Positions 46,222 to 56,919 are shown, numbered from the stretch's first letter. The stretch is 64,000 nt of DNA from Psychrobacter glacincola (GCA_001411745.2 LIQB01000002.1:1892-65891), one strand, 5' to 3'. Translations and numbers: made by a program. Notes: generated by a model from the sequence alone, not told the origin.

Positions 46222-47634
46222 TTAGTTAGCGGTAGACTCTGCTGGTTTCTGAGCAGTGGCATCTTTGCTAGCTGGCTTATCCATCGCTTTAGCAGCTTGC
46301 GGCGGCGTCTGGGCATTAGGGGCACCTTCTTTAGCTGGTGCTGGGTTTGGATTCTCTAATGGCTTAACGACTACCTCTTGTTCAGGCTTAACTTTTGAGC
46401 CGCCGATAACAACTATCTTGTCCCCTGCTTGTAAGCCGTCAGTGACAACCCACTGGCCTTTATAAGTGCCATTAATAGTGACAGGACGTACTTGGATTTT
46501 ATTATTTTCATCAACGATGTAAACTTGCGTCTCACTTTTCGGTGTACGCATTACGGCGCTTTGCGGTACCAATGCAGCATTGGTAATCACGCTCTGTGTC
46601 AAACGCGCCGTTACATACATACCAGGCAGCAAGATATTATTGCTGTTGGGGAAAATAGCACGCAAGGTCACAGCGCCTGTTGATTCATCAACCTTTGCTT
46701 CAGATAAAGCAAGCTTGCCGCGTGCTGGGTAGACTGAGCCATCTTCTAATACCAACTCAACCGAATTCATTCCTGCTTGTGCTTTGCCTTCAGCGATTTG
46801 CTGACGCAGTTTTAATAGCTCAGAGGATGATTGACTGATATCAACATAGATAGGATCCAAGCGTGAGATAGTCACCAGCGGATCAGCCTGACCTGCGCTG
46901 ACCAAAGTACCAGCGGTGACACTAGAGCGGTCAGTACGACCTGACAGCGGGGCACGTACGATGGTACGGTTAAGATCTAGGTTACTAGCATCTAAACCCG
47001 CTTGAGCAGTTTGAATGCCTGCTTTTGCACTTTCGATGCCTGCTTGTGTCTGTCCAACAGCGGCGGCCGCACTTTGTACCGCTGCTTGTGCAGTACGTAC
47101 TTGTGTTTGTGCTTGCTCATACTGCTGCTTTGAGATGGCGTCGATGCTGACCAAGCCTTGTAAGCGCTGTAAATCATTTTGCGCTTGTGCTAATGATGCT
47201 TGACGGCTGGCTAGCTCGGCTTTTGCATTGGCATTATTTGCTTGTGCTGTCTGGTAATTTGCTTGTGCTTGTTGCACTGCTGCTTGACCACTGGTGACAG
47301 AAGAAGCGTAGTTATCAGTATTGATACGATAAAGTGGCTGGCCTTTTTTGACGTTGCCGCCTTCACGGAACAATACTTCGTCAATAACGCCATTAACTTG
47401 TGGGCGGACGTCGGCAGTCTGATAAGCCGTGGTACGTCCAGAAAAAGTCTGTACTTGGGGTACAGTATCGAGCGTGACAGTCTGGACGTTAACAACCGCA
47501 GGCGGCATCTGCTGCTGTGCGGCATCTGCGCCAGCGGCGTCCTCGTTTTTGTCACAGCCAATCAGTACAGCTCCAGATAGTACAGATGCTATTACAAGCG
47601 CAAGAGTAGAGTGCTTCATCAATGTCCTCGGCAA
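46222..47634 (-). CDS. RND efflux periplasmic adaptor (AcrA/MexA family)
   Basis: This 470-residue membrane-fusion protein has a lipoprotein signal (SVLSGAVLIGCDKNED; cysteine near residue 27). A lipoyl-like hairpin starts VNGVIDEVLFREGGNVKKGQ and closes with LNRTIVRAPLSGRT, around a long Ala/Gln-rich coiled coil. The beta-barrel is in the C-terminal half, with a Pro/Ala/Lys-rich tail. GAGGAC precedes the start. It is first in the operon, 34 bases before the pump gene. No regulator gene is adjacent. Confidence 0.94.
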   Translation of the reverse strand: MPRTLMKHSTLALVIASVLSGAVLIGCDKNEDAAGADAAQQQMPPAVVNVQTVTLDTVPQVQTFSGRTTAYQTADVRPQVNGVIDEVLFREGGNVKKGQPLYRINTDNYASSVTSGQAAVQQAQANYQTAQANNANAKAELASRQASLAQAQNDLQRLQGLVSIDAISKQQYEQAQTQVRTAQAAVQSAAAAVGQTQAGIESAKAGIQTAQAGLDASNLDLNRTIVRAPLSGRTDRSSVTAGTLVSAGQADPLVTISRLDPIYVDISQSSSELLKLRQQIAEGKAQAGMNSVELVLEDGSVYPARGKLALSEAKVDESTGAVTLRAIFPNSNNILLPGMYVTARLTQSVITNAALVPQSAVMRTPKSETQVYIVDENNKIQVRPVTINGTYKGQWVVTDGLQAGDKIVVIGGSKVKPEQEVVVKPLENPNPAPAKEGAPNAQTPPQAAKAMDKPASKDATAQKPAESTAN

Positions 47635-48239
47635 TAGGTATAAAATAAGTAATGACAGTATAAAAAGTTTATCAATAAATCTAAGCGTATTGAATATAAA
47701 AATGAGTATTGATTCTAATGATCTTTACTTTCTCGGCTAAATTTGTTCTTAATAATATGAATTTAGCCAAACATCACTATTAGAACCTCTAATAGCAATA
47801 TAAGTATCAAGTATCGGTGTAAGAATCTTAAGCATCAAAGCTGTAGCCAAACCACAACCTTGATTAGTAAAGTTAACGAGTAATTATAAACTATCGGGAT
47901 AACCCCACAGTCAAGTAGTTGAGCGCAGGATTTATGGTTAGAAATCGTAATATCAGCTTTTGTGAATGCATTAAATGCTGTCATGGCAAGCGCCATCTTC
48001 ATTAACAGCTAATGTACAGTCATACAACGGTCAATGAGAAATAATTGTAAACTTTTGTGAAAATAGCATAACCATATAGATTGTAAGGTCTTTAATGAAT
48101 GATAAATAAGGTTTGCCAACAAAACAAAAACTTTAGCAACTATTAACTGTGACCATTAACACAATTACTCATTAATGGTCTTTATCAACAGCTAATGGCT
48201 ACTATCCGCAAGTATTGACAACTGTTATGACGATACTGA
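47635..48239. other. Intergenic stretch upstream of the efflux operon
   Basis: These 605 bases hold the promoter of the minus-strand efflux operon and the downstream flank of ispB's neighbourhood. I see no coding frame of note, no local TetR-type regulator gene, and no clear operator palindrome. Confidence 0.5.
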
Positions 48240-49265
48240 CTACAGCAAGCGTGCGCTAGCCAATTCAGTCAATTGATATAAACCTGTGCGATAACGATTG
48301 TCAGGTAGCGTACTCAGTGCTTGTTGCGCCAGCTTGGTTTCTTCCCAAGCGCGTTGCTTACAGTAATCTAATGATCCTGAGCGGCGCACTAACTCAATAA
48401 GCTGCTCAGCGTTCGGTGTCTTTCCAGTTTGTACAGCGACACGCAACTGCTCATAGCCTTCGATGTCGCTGTCTTTTAGCAGCTCAAGCGCTTTGATGGT
48501 TGGCAGGGTTGGCTTACCTTCAGCGAGGTCGTCTCCTAAATTTTTGCCCATTATCTCACTATCACCACTATAGTCGAGTACATCATCGATAATTTGAAAA
48601 GCATTGCCAAAGTGCTGACCAAAATCGCCTAAAGCCTGCATATGCTCTATTCTGTCTTGTAAAATTGCAGCGCCTTGAGTCGCCATCATAAACAGCCGCG
48701 AGGTTTTACCATCAATAATGCGCAAGTAATCCTCTTCTGTCGCGGCAGGGTTGTGCTGATGCTGGAGCTGTAATACTTCGCCTTCAGCGATATCACAGGT
48801 GCCATCTGAGAATACTTGCAACAGTGGCAGGCTTTGGAAGCCAACTAATAAATTAAAGGCGCGAGCAATCAGATAGTCACCGACTAGTACCGCGGTGGCA
48901 TTATCCCATGTGGCATTAGCAGTCGGCTTACCACGGCGCTGTCCTGACTCATCAATCACATCGTCATGAACCAAGGTCGCTGTATGCAGCATCTCAGTAA
49001 TAGCGGCTAGATGCATGGCTTTTTCTGAGGGCTTGTCCTCAAACATGCGTGCACATAACAAGGTAATCAGCGGGCGCATGCGCTTACCACCAGCATTAAT
49101 TACATGCTGTGAGACGCTCATTACCAGCTGAACTTTGGAATTAAGATTACCGAATACTTGCTTGTCCATAATCTCAAAATCATCCGCCACGATACTTTGA
49201 ATATCAGCATAATTAGGCATTGATTGAGTCATTGAATCTGTTTTATATGAAGGGATGCTGGTCAT
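48240..49265 (-). CDS. ispB: Octaprenyl diphosphate synthase
   Basis: This 341-residue all-helical trans-prenyltransferase makes the ubiquinone side chain by extending farnesyl diphosphate with isopentenyl diphosphate. The first aspartate-rich motif is in ATLVHDDVIDESGQRRGKPT and the second in FQIIDDVLDYSGD, with GGKRMRPLITLL for diphosphate binding. The start at 49265 is the longest; later ATGs at residues 12 and 16 are possible. It is divergent from rplU, the arrangement commonly seen in gammaproteobacteria. Confidence 0.93.
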   Translation of the reverse strand: MTSIPSYKTDSMTQSMPNYADIQSIVADDFEIMDKQVFGNLNSKVQLVMSVSQHVINAGGKRMRPLITLLCARMFEDKPSEKAMHLAAITEMLHTATLVHDDVIDESGQRRGKPTANATWDNATAVLVGDYLIARAFNLLVGFQSLPLLQVFSDGTCDIAEGEVLQLQHQHNPAATEEDYLRIIDGKTSRLFMMATQGAAILQDRIEHMQALGDFGQHFGNAFQIIDDVLDYSGDSEIMGKNLGDDLAEGKPTLPTIKALELLKDSDIEGYEQLRVAVQTGKTPNAEQLIELVRRSGSLDYCKQRAWEETKLAQQALSTLPDNRYRTGLYQLTELASARLL

Positions 49266-49816
49266 AATAAATAGTCATATTAATAAGAATAAAGAGAATT
49301 TTTTATAGCCTTGGCTTTATAGATAGATAAGGCATTATTTTCTATAATAGCATAGCTATGCCTTTAGATTGTGGGTTAAAACGTGCCTAAAACATCGCGC
49401 CTATCTTTCATATAAGATTTACTATATATAGAAATTGACATAAAAACTGTAAAAATTGGCTGAAATTTCACTATAATTAATGGTCATTTATCGGCGACAT
49501 TTAAGGTCATTTAAGAGATGTATAAAAGGCTGTAAGTCGCTGATTATATAAGTTATAATAGCCGCTATTATTATATAGTGTTTTTTTGTTGGAGTAGCAT
49601 CTTAGATGCGCTCCTAATCAGCAGTAGATATAATAAAAAGTGAGGTGGTTATTCGTGTAACTGCCTTACAAAAACCAGTTAAACAAGTGAGATAGACGGC
49701 TTGCTTTTATGAGCAAAAAGCCGTAAAATCTTGCCTTTAATTTTTCCCTGTCGTGTTCGTCGTAAAAGCGTTGGTATAACATCAGCCACGGCACACGGGT
49801 TAAACGGAGTCATACA
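49266..49816. promoter_or_regulatory. ispB/rplU divergent promoter region with rplU leader hairpin
   Basis: This 551-base gap holds promoters in both directions. A good -10 TATAAT (49554-49559) facing rplU has only a weak -35 (TGTAAG) 17 bases upstream. Downstream of it, GGAG-ta-GCATC pairs with GATGC-g-CTCC (49591-49614), a hairpin in the long 5' leader that could serve ribosomal-protein autoregulation. That role is inference. Confidence 0.45.
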
Positions 49817-50128
49817 ATGTACGCAGTAATCAAAACTGGTGGTAAACAGCACCGTGTAGTTGTCGATGAGTTGCTTAAAGTTGAACTACTAAAAGCGGAA
49901 ACTGGCGCAACAATTAAATTCGAAGATGTATTGATGATTGTTGACGGCGAAACTGTCAAAATCGGTCAGCCTATCGTTGAAGGTGCTAGCGTTGAAGTTG
50001 AAGTGGTTGAACATGGTCGCGGCGAAAAAATCCGTATCGTTAAGCACAACCGTCGTAAGCATTATCACAAAGAGCAAGGTCACCGCCAATGGTATACCTT
50101 GTTAAAAATCAAAGCTATTAATGCCTAA
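49817..50128 (+). CDS. rplU: 50S ribosomal protein L21
   Basis: This 103-residue ribosomal protein has the typical [15 protein letters not shown] start and the RNA-binding tail [20 protein letters not shown]. It binds 23S rRNA in the large subunit. It precedes rpmA by 91 bases in the standard order, with a long leader containing a hairpin upstream. Confidence 0.97.
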   Translation: MYAVIKTGGKQHRVVVDELLKVELLKAETGATIKFEDVLMIVDGETVKIGQPIVEGASVEVEVVEHGRGEKIRIVKHNRRKHYHKEQGHRQWYTLLKIKAINA

Positions 50129-50219
50129 TTATCCACTTAGCAATTACTGCTAAATAGTGCACTAAACGCTTAAGAGTTATCGCATCAGCGATAAGTCAAA
50201 TTAACAAGGAGATTTTCCC

Positions 50220-50477
50220 ATGGCACATAAGAAAGCTGCCGGTTCAAGCCGTAATGGTCGTGATTCAAACCCAAAAATGCTAGGCGTTAAAATCTTTGGT
50301 GGCCAAGCTATCACAGCTGGTAACATCATCGTTCGTCAACGTGGTACAGAATTCCACGCAGGCGAAGGCGTTGGCATGGGTCGTGACCATACTTTATTTG
50401 CACTGAATGACGGTGTGGTAAAGTTTGCGACCAAAGGTAAGTTCAACCGTCGTTATGTAATGGTTGAAAGCGCATAA
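50220..50477 (+). CDS. rpmA: 50S ribosomal protein L27
   Basis: This 85-residue protein starts [19 protein letters not shown], the flexible N-terminus that reaches the peptidyl-transferase centre, and continues with LGVKIFGGQ and [21 protein letters not shown] precedes the start. A terminator follows about 50 bases after the stop. Confidence 0.97.
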   Translation: MAHKKAAGSSRNGRDSNPKMLGVKIFGGQAITAGNIIVRQRGTEFHAGEGVGMGRDHTLFALNDGVVKFATKGKFNRRYVMVESA

Positions 50478-50525
50478 TTGCCCATCAAGGTTGTTTTAGT
50501 CGAAGACTAAAATAATCCGATGACT

Positions 50526-50567
50526 AAAAAGCCTCTATTACCGTTTGGTAGTAGGGGCTTTTTTTTA
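50526..50567 (+). terminator. Terminator after rpmA
   Basis: AAAAAGCCTCTATTACC pairs with GGTAGTAGGGGCTTTTT across a 4-nt loop, allowing G-T pairs, and runs into T's. The following ~360 bases to lolA show no gene. Confidence 0.85.
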
Positions 50568-50928
50568 GTTATTTTCGTAGTGGTTATGGATGCTAAATTG
50601 GCTTAATGCTGCTAAACAATATTAGTAAATAACGTTAGGAAATAATGAATAGTCAAAAAACTCACCATCCATGCGGTTTATTATTGTGTAGCCACTTATG
50701 ATCACAAAAAGGGTTAAAAGAGTAGTTACAAGCGTGTATGGCAGCGGTAGTAAAGATTGCAAATCATGACTAGGCGTGTAATAAAAAAACTGGCACACTG
50801 TTGTCATTGTTTATGAGCACCCGTTTTATGGCTGCTAGATAAACATTTATGGAAAACAAAAATTTTAATAAGATGTCTTATTTTAAAGCGACAATTTTTA
50901 AGCGATTATGCATTTTTAGAGAGGATTT

Positions 50929-51618
50929 ATGATGACTTTATTAACCAACAAAAAAACTTTAAAACAAAAAATGATGAGCGGTGCTTTAGCTGGTGTATTA
51001 ATGACATCGCTTGGTGTTGCAGCCCCGATGATGGTATTGACACAATCAGCTACTGCTGCACCAGCTGATAATTTGACCGCTGCCAAACGTTTAAACAAGC
51101 TGCTGACAAATACCAAAAGCATGACGGCTAACTTTAGCCAAACGACCAAAGGTGCCAACAGTGGTACTTTTACGGGTACGATGAGTGTACAACGCCCCAA
51201 TAATTTCCGCTGGGAAACAAAGTCGCCATCACAGCAACTGATCGTCGCTAATGGTAATTCCATGTGGGTTTATGATAAGGATTTAGAGCAAGCGACTAAG
51301 CAAAACGTTGACAGCCAAGTTGGCAATACACCAGCACTGCTGTTATCAGGCGACCCAAGCCAAATTGACAAGAATTTTAAAATTACCCAGCCATATGACA
51401 ATAAAAATTACTACGTGCTGTACCCAAAATCAGACAGTGCTAGCTTTAAGAGCTTGTCAATGAGTTTTAGCGGTGGTAAGCCAGTGATGATGGTGCTAAA
51501 TGATAGCCTTGGTCAAACCACTTCCATCAAATTTAGTGGTATCAAACTGAACCCAAGCATTAGTAGCAGTCAGTTTAAGTTTACGCCACCAAAAGGCGTT
51601 GATGTTATCAATCAATAA
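50929..51618 (+). CDS. lolA: Outer-membrane lipoprotein carrier protein LolA
   Basis: This 229-residue periplasmic chaperone takes lipoproteins from the LolCDE exporter to the outer membrane. The signal peptide includes ALAGVLMTSLGVAAPMMVL, with likely cleavage near SATAA. The mature part has the family's MTANFSQTTKG, GTMSVQRPNNFRWETKSPSQ and NGNSMWVYDKDLEQA. GAGGA precedes the start; the second ATG three bases later is an alternative. A terminator follows. Confidence 0.93.
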   Translation: MMTLLTNKKTLKQKMMSGALAGVLMTSLGVAAPMMVLTQSATAAPADNLTAAKRLNKLLTNTKSMTANFSQTTKGANSGTFTGTMSVQRPNNFRWETKSPSQQLIVANGNSMWVYDKDLEQATKQNVDSQVGNTPALLLSGDPSQIDKNFKITQPYDNKNYYVLYPKSDSASFKSLSMSFSGGKPVMMVLNDSLGQTTSIKFSGIKLNPSISSSQFKFTPPKGVDVINQ

Positions 51619-51674
51619 TAGGCCGTTATCAAGAGCCAATTGTTAAAGGCTAATCAAAGACTGTATTGATTAAA

Positions 51675-51712
51675 TAAAAAAGACAGATCCTATGCGGTCT
51701 GTCTTTTTTTGA
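51675..51712. terminator. Terminator between lolA and scpB
   Basis: AAAAAAGACAGA and TCTGTCTTTTTT flank a 10-nt loop, with a T run on the plus strand and an A run on the other side, so it may serve both convergent genes. Confidence 0.82.
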
Positions 51713-51783
51713 ATAAAGATTCTCTGGAAAATAATGCTAAATCTCTTTTATATCATGTTTTAATTGCTTAACGCTCTAAAGGC

Positions 51784-52398
51784 TTAAGACATCGCTTTGA
51801 TGGCGCTGATATCTGGCATCGGTGGTAACTCGCTCAACTCACTCAGTCCAAAGGCATCTAAAAATTGTGACGTGGTGTGTAGCAATGCTGGGCGACCCAA
51901 TGTTTCCTTGTAGCCCTTCTCTTCAATCCAGCCTTTATCGAACAACTGACGCAGTATATTGCTCGATAGCGTGACACCGCGCACGTGCTCTATGTCGCTA
52001 CGAGTCACTGGCTGCTTGTAAGCAATCACACTAAGCGTCTCAAGTAAGGCTTGGCTCAGGCGTTCTTGGCGCTGCGGGAAGACGCGTTGAATTAATGCAC
52101 TATAGTTATTCGCGATTTGTAGTCGATAACCGCTGGCAGTTTCGTGCAAGCTTAGCACGCCCATATCCAAGCGCTGTCTTAGTAGCGCCAAAGCCTGTGT
52201 TAGCTCTTTAGCCGTTAAAGACAGGTGTTTTCTTAAGACAGTGGCGGTGAGGGGCGCTTCGGACGCATGTAATAGCACTTCGATATGCTTGCTTAAGTCT
52301 TCTAGATGCTGTCGCTGCTCATCGGTCAATGACAGTAAAGCGTTAGATAATGAAGATGTTTTGTCATGATCTTGCTTGGTATTGTCAGTATCTGTCAT
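51784..52398 (-). CDS. scpB: Segregation and condensation protein B
   Basis: This 204-residue kleisin-interacting protein is built of two winged helices. QERLSQALLETLSVIAYKQP and VTRSDIEHVRGV are the family signature, followed by GRPALLHTT. With ScpA and SMC-type proteins it compacts and segregates the chromosome. Its gene lies 67 bases downstream of scpA on the same strand. Confidence 0.93.
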   Translation of the reverse strand: MTDTDNTKQDHDKTSSLSNALLSLTDEQRQHLEDLSKHIEVLLHASEAPLTATVLRKHLSLTAKELTQALALLRQRLDMGVLSLHETASGYRLQIANNYSALIQRVFPQRQERLSQALLETLSVIAYKQPVTRSDIEHVRGVTLSSNILRQLFDKGWIEEKGYKETLGRPALLHTTSQFLDAFGLSELSELPPMPDISAIKAMS

Positions 52399-52465
52399 TA
52401 GAAAGCGACTCTTTTTAAATGATAATGTGTATCGATATTTATAGGAATAGACAGATGGATAATAA

Positions 52466-53395
52466 CTATGCCAACCACTGTAACGTTAAGGGTTTAATAT
52501 GACGGTCTTCAGCATCATTATTGTCAGTGGTAGGGTGACTTTCTAAATCAGCATTTATAATACCAACCAACTGTCGTTTTATCAGCTCTAATATGGCGAC
52601 GAAGCTGACAACCACACCTATTTTACCTTGTGTTTTATCTAGTAGCTCATAAAAAGCGCGCTCACCATCCGTACTGAGCTGTCGGCTAATACTGGCAATA
52701 CGATCAGCAAGAGGAACAGCATCAACTTTGATGGTATGCATTTGATAATCGGGCTGCAGTTGCATTTTAAATAGGCTGTCAATCAAAAGGTTTGGCGAAT
52801 AGCTAGGTAGTTCCGCATTCATAACGTCTTGACTGGGCATACTGACCATGGCTAAAAACACATCACGCTCAAGACGTACCAGATTATCTAAGCGTTGACT
52901 GGCTACTTTGATTTGCGCATATTCTTCAAGGCGCTCAATCAGTTCTGCTTTTGGATCACGCTCATCGCTCGGAGTTTCAGGCTTGGGCAGCAACAGCTCG
53001 GTTTTAATGGCAATCAACGTGGACGCCATCAACAGATAATCGCCTGCCAATTCAAAATGCTCGGTATCTAATTCGCTGATGTAAGCCAAATACTGCTCCG
53101 TTATGGGTAGTATCGGCATTTGGGTCAGATCAACGTTATTTTTTTTGACCAGATATAGCAAGAAATCTAATGGTCCGGCAAACTGCTCAAGCCAAATGGC
53201 AAAGGCTTGCGGCGGCACATAGAGATCTTCTGGTAGATGTTGTACGGATGTCTGGTAAATGCGTAAAGACATATCATTGATAACTGAGCCGTCGTGTGCG
53301 CGCTTAGTATCTAAAGAATCAGAGGCTTGAGGTACAGTTAGAGGAAGAGCGGCTTTTGGTAAAGCCGCTTGTTCATTTTTTAGCTCAGTCTGCAC
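52466..53395 (-). CDS. scpA: Segregation and condensation protein A
   Basis: This 309-residue kleisin has FAGPLDFLLYLVKKNNVDLTQ as the N-terminal signature, then LAGDYLLMASTLIAIKTELL. A C-terminal winged helix is split by a linker (VVSFVAILELIKRQLVGI). The first ~60 residues are a low-complexity extension beyond the usual start. The gene follows trpS by 35 bases, so trpS-scpA-scpB may form an operon. Confidence 0.92.
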   Translation of the reverse strand: MQTELKNEQAALPKAALPLTVPQASDSLDTKRAHDGSVINDMSLRIYQTSVQHLPEDLYVPPQAFAIWLEQFAGPLDFLLYLVKKNNVDLTQMPILPITEQYLAYISELDTEHFELAGDYLLMASTLIAIKTELLLPKPETPSDERDPKAELIERLEEYAQIKVASQRLDNLVRLERDVFLAMVSMPSQDVMNAELPSYSPNLLIDSLFKMQLQPDYQMHTIKVDAVPLADRIASISRQLSTDGERAFYELLDKTQGKIGVVVSFVAILELIKRQLVGIINADLESHPTTDNNDAEDRHIKPLTLQWLA

Positions 53396-53430
53396 GCTTA
53401 GTATCCATCTTGGTTAACATAATCAAATGA

Positions 53431-54516
53431 TTATTTAAGTTTGGCAAGTGGACGGATACCAATGGCACGGCGCGCTTTATCTAACTGCTTACGGCTATGA
53501 CGACGGGCTTTATCTGCACCCATTTGTAAGATTTCTTCTAACTCTTTTGGGTTGGCCATCAGTTCTTGATAACGCGCGCGGAAGGGTGCTATTTCCGTAT
53601 TTATTTTCTCAAACAACGCTTGCTTGGCATCGCCCCAGCCGATACCAGCGGCGAACTGCGCGCGCATATCAGCAATTTCTGTAGGAGTAGCAAAGGCTTT
53701 ATAAATCTCAAAAATAGCAGAGTCATCAGGGTCTTTTGGCTCGGAAGGCAGTTGTGAGTTGGTCACAATTTTCATGATGGCTTTATGCATCTGTTTTTCG
53801 GCGCTGACTTGTGGATTACCATCACCAAATAGCGGAATGGTATTGCCATAGCTCTTGCTCATTTTGCGACCATCCAAACCCGTTAGTAATGGGATATCGT
53901 CATCTACAACGGCAGATGGTAAGGTAAAGAGCGTTTTATAGCGATGGTTAAAGGTACCAGCAATATCACGTGCCATTTCGACATGCTGAATTTGGTCGCG
54001 ACCGACAGGTACATGTGTGGCATTAAACATCAAGATGTCTGCTGCCATGAGTACAGGGTAGCCAAATAATCCCATATTAATACCTTGATCAGGATCGACG
54101 TCTTCTTTTTTCATATTAGTATCAACAGCTGCTTTATAAGCATGAGCACGATTCATTAAACCTTTGGCACATGAGCAGTTTAAAATCCAAGCAAGCTCTG
54201 GTATTTCCGGCACATCTGATTGACGGTAAAAAGTGACGCGCTCAGGATCAAGACCACAGGCAAGCCAAGTCGCTGCAATGGCTTTAGTCGATTCGTGAAT
54301 AATAGCAGGATCATAACAGCCGATAATGCCATGGTAATCTGCTAAAAAAAAGAATGCTTCGTCATCACTGTTTTGGATAGACTGAATGGCTGGACGAATC
54401 GCACCAACGTAATTTCCTAAATGTAAGGTACCCGTCGGTTTGATGCCCGTCAAAATGCGCTTGGCTTGCGTTGAGTGATCAGGAGCTTGGTTATCAGAAA
54501 TATGAGTGTTATTCAT
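53431..54516 (-). CDS. trpS: Tryptophanyl-tRNA synthetase
   Basis: This 361-residue class Ic synthetase charges tRNA-Trp. The HIGH-type motif is in [17 protein letters not shown], and the KMSKS loop is in [28 protein letters not shown] and the C-terminal basic helix ([20 protein letters not shown]) are typical. It is first of a probable trpS-scpA-scpB run. Confidence 0.96.
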   Translation of the reverse strand: MNNTHISDNQAPDHSTQAKRILTGIKPTGTLHLGNYVGAIRPAIQSIQNSDDEAFFFLADYHGIIGCYDPAIIHESTKAIAATWLACGLDPERVTFYRQSDVPEIPELAWILNCSCAKGLMNRAHAYKAAVDTNMKKEDVDPDQGINMGLFGYPVLMAADILMFNATHVPVGRDQIQHVEMARDIAGTFNHRYKTLFTLPSAVVDDDIPLLTGLDGRKMSKSYGNTIPLFGDGNPQVSAEKQMHKAIMKIVTNSQLPSEPKDPDDSAIFEIYKAFATPTEIADMRAQFAAGIGWGDAKQALFEKINTEIAPFRARYQELMANPKELEEILQMGADKARRHSRKQLDKARRAIGIRPLAKLK

Positions 54517-54671
54517 GGTAAATCCATTATGTGGTTCATCAAGGTTTTATTTATAAAAGTTTTGTTTTTCAATTTGTTATAAATTCATTGTTATTTATAT
54601 GTAGGTAATATAAAAAATATAAGCTGCAAAGTATAGCAAATTTTCTGGCGATCTTTCGTAGCAATACACGC

Positions 54672-55763
54672 TTACTTATAGATATCAGTACGACCATCAG
54701 GACCATTTTTGAAACGACGATGGAACCACATCCACTGAGTGGGATCAATACGAATCAACCCCTCTAGCAACTCATTGACTCGCGTCGCATCAGCCAATTC
54801 ATCGTTACTTGGATAGTTTTGAATTTCTGGGGTAATCGTTAGATGATAGTGCGGGCGTTTGCCTTTGGGTAAACTGTCTGGTGTCTGCCGGTAAGTATGC
54901 AGCGCCATTAATGCGGGTGGATGTGCCTTGTCGCCCAATTTTGCCATGCGCCGTGATGCTGTAATAGTCGCTGCTGGCACACCAAAGAATGGTGCCATGA
55001 CGCCTTGTTTTAGACCATAATCTTGGTCAGGTGAGTACCAAATCACGTGACCAGCTTTAATTGACTCAACAAAACTGCGCATGTCACGACTGGCTATTTG
55101 CTTGCTAAGAATACTGGCACGACCATTATAAACAAACCAATCAAGTAGCGCGTTATTCTGCGGTCGATACATCCCATCCATCGGAAAAAATTGCGTACAG
55201 AGCATGCCGCCCAGATCAAGCATCGTATAATGAGCGCCCAGTAAAATGACAGGACGACCCTCATTCTGTGCATTGACAACGTGCTGTAATCCCGAAATTG
55301 AAACGGTACGAGTAAAAACATTTGGACGATACCAAGCACATAAGGTTTCAAACACGCCAATGCCCTGATTGACAAAGACTTGTTTTGCCATCAATTCGCG
55401 CTCGACGTCTGGCTTTTCTGGAAAAGCCAGTTTCAAGTTGATAAGCGTATCACGCCGACGTGAGCCTGCTATTTTATAGATAAATATGCCCAGCTGACGT
55501 CCCAGCCAAAACTGCCATCGTAGCGGCAAATATATGATGGGTAAGATCATTGCTGCCAATAGCCAAATGCCCCAATACTTAGGCAACAAAAACTGCCATT
55601 GAAAAGGCTTTTTTTCTATGGGTGCTGTGCGCTTATGATTTTGGGTAATCGTTGGCATGCCAGCAGGTATCGCTGGGGACTTAGCAGGCTGCTGCGTACT
55701 TGACGGTGGTAGGCTGCTTTTGGCAGGTGGTTTGCTGGGGTCGTATTGTTCAGGCGCTTTCAT
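54672..55763 (-). CDS. lpxL: Lipid A biosynthesis acyltransferase (LpxL/HtrB family)
   Basis: This 363-residue inner-membrane enzyme adds a secondary acyl chain to lipid A. A membrane anchor lies near residues 68-90 (YWGIWLLAAMILPIIYLPLR). The catalytic H-x4-D motif is in LLGAHYTMLDLGG, and VIWYSPDQDYG is the conserved second block. The first ~60 residues are Pro/Ser/Lys-rich and extend beyond the usual family start. Assignment to LpxL rather than LpxM is from overall similarity and is not certain. Confidence 0.85.
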   Translation of the reverse strand: MKAPEQYDPSKPPAKSSLPPSSTQQPAKSPAIPAGMPTITQNHKRTAPIEKKPFQWQFLLPKYWGIWLLAAMILPIIYLPLRWQFWLGRQLGIFIYKIAGSRRRDTLINLKLAFPEKPDVERELMAKQVFVNQGIGVFETLCAWYRPNVFTRTVSISGLQHVVNAQNEGRPVILLGAHYTMLDLGGMLCTQFFPMDGMYRPQNNALLDWFVYNGRASILSKQIASRDMRSFVESIKAGHVIWYSPDQDYGLKQGVMAPFFGVPAATITASRRMAKLGDKAHPPALMALHTYRQTPDSLPKGKRPHYHLTITPEIQNYPSNDELADATRVNELLEGLIRIDPTQWMWFHRRFKNGPDGRTDIYK

Positions 55764-55875
55764 AAAATTGTTACTAATAATGAAAAGTTATCATCATGAT
55801 GGGGTAGTCAGCATTGCTTTGCAAGGTGAGTTACGAACAAAGTCACGAGCAAATGCAAAAGTCATCAGCCATAAA

Positions 55876-55911
55876 AAAACCTTATAAGCTGCGAACAGCT
55901 TATAAGGTTTT
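55876..55911 (-). terminator. Terminator after rplM-rpsI
   Basis: A perfect 16-bp stem, AAAACCTTATAAGCTG (55876-55891) with CAGCTTATAAGGTTTT (55896-55911), around CGAA. On the minus strand it is followed by T's, ending the ribosomal-protein message before lpxL. Confidence 0.9.
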
Positions 55912-55994
55912 GCAAATCTACTCTTTTCTTTAATATTGTGACTGTCGCTCTGAGATAAAGACAACAGCCGCAAAAAGATAAGAGATAGCTTTGA

Positions 55995-56381
55995 TTAACG
56001 TTTCGAGAATTGTGGACGTTTACGTGCTTTACGTAGACCCAATTTCTTACGTTCAACTTGACGTGAGTCACGAGTAACAAAGCCAGCTGCTTTTAGTGCA
56101 GGTTTGTTGGCTTCGTTTAGCTCAATCAATGCACGCGTGATGCCGTGACGGATTGCGCCAGCTTGACCACTAATACCGCCACCTTTTACAGTGATGTAAA
56201 GGTCATAAGCAGTAGGTGAGTCAAGTAATTCTAGAGGCTGACGAACAACCATACGTGAAGTTTCACGGCTAAAATACTCATCAAGTGGCTTACCGTTAAC
56301 AACGATGCTACCAGTACCTTTAGCTAAAAAGACACGAGCAGTAGACGTCTTGCGGCGACCAGTTCCGTAATTGCGTTCCAT
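55995..56381 (-). CDS. rpsI: 30S ribosomal protein S9
   Basis: This 128-residue protein begins with [16 protein letters not shown], has [19 protein letters not shown] in the middle and ends in the basic tail [17 protein letters not shown] that reaches the P-site tRNA. It follows rplM by 10 bases in the conserved order. Confidence 0.97.
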   Translation of the reverse strand: MERNYGTGRRKTSTARVFLAKGTGSIVVNGKPLDEYFSRETSRMVVRQPLELLDSPTAYDLYITVKGGGISGQAGAIRHGITRALIELNEANKPALKAAGFVTRDSRQVERKKLGLRKARKRPQFSKR

Positions 56382-56391
56382 AAGTATATCC

Positions 56392-56820
56392 TTAGATGTC
56401 TAGTTCTTTAGGTTGCTGTGCAGTATGTGGATGTTCAGTACCCGCATATAGCTTCAGCTTCTTGATCATCGCATAGCCAAGAGGGCCCTTTGGAAGCATA
56501 CCCTTAACTGCTTTGTGTAGAACATCTTCAGGCTTATGTGCAAGCAACTTACTGAAGTTGGTTTCCTTGATACCACCTGGGTAGCCACTGTGACGATAGT
56601 ATTTTTTATCTTGCGCTTTTTTACCCGTTACCGTGATTTTATCAGCATTGATGACAACAATGAAGTCACCAGTGTCAACGTGCGGCGTAAAAGAAGGCTT
56701 ATGCTTGCCACGTAAGCGACTAGCGATTTGAGTGGCTAAGCGACCAAGGGTTTTGCCGTCAGCATCTACGACATACCAGTCATGGGTCACTTCAGCTGGT
56801 TTTGCACTAAGTGTTTTCAT
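56392..56820 (-). CDS. rplM: 50S ribosomal protein L13
   Basis: This 142-residue protein has [38 protein letters not shown] and the C-terminal [19 protein letters not shown]. It is an early assembly protein of the large subunit and first gene of rplM-rpsI. A consensus promoter and leader hairpin lie upstream. Confidence 0.97.
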   Translation of the reverse strand: MKTLSAKPAEVTHDWYVVDADGKTLGRLATQIASRLRGKHKPSFTPHVDTGDFIVVINADKITVTGKKAQDKKYYRHSGYPGGIKETNFSKLLAHKPEDVLHKAVKGMLPKGPLGYAMIKKLKLYAGTEHPHTAQQPKELDI

Positions 56821-56845
56821 GATAAAACCTTAAAATTAGAATTCG

Positions 56846-56919
56846 TTGAGAGTTTAGCTGGGAACGGGGCTCTCAAAAAACAGACTGCACATTATAAGCA
56901 GTAGTGCCTACGCTTGCAA
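56846..56919 (-). promoter_or_regulatory. rplM promoter and leader hairpin
   Basis: On the minus strand, TTGCAA (56914-56919) and TATAAT (56891-56896) are 17 bp apart, close to the sigma-70 consensus. Downstream in the untranslated leader, TTGAGAG and CTCTCAA (56870-56876 and 56846-56852) form a 7-bp stem that might be the L13 autoregulatory leader; that is inference. Confidence 0.75.
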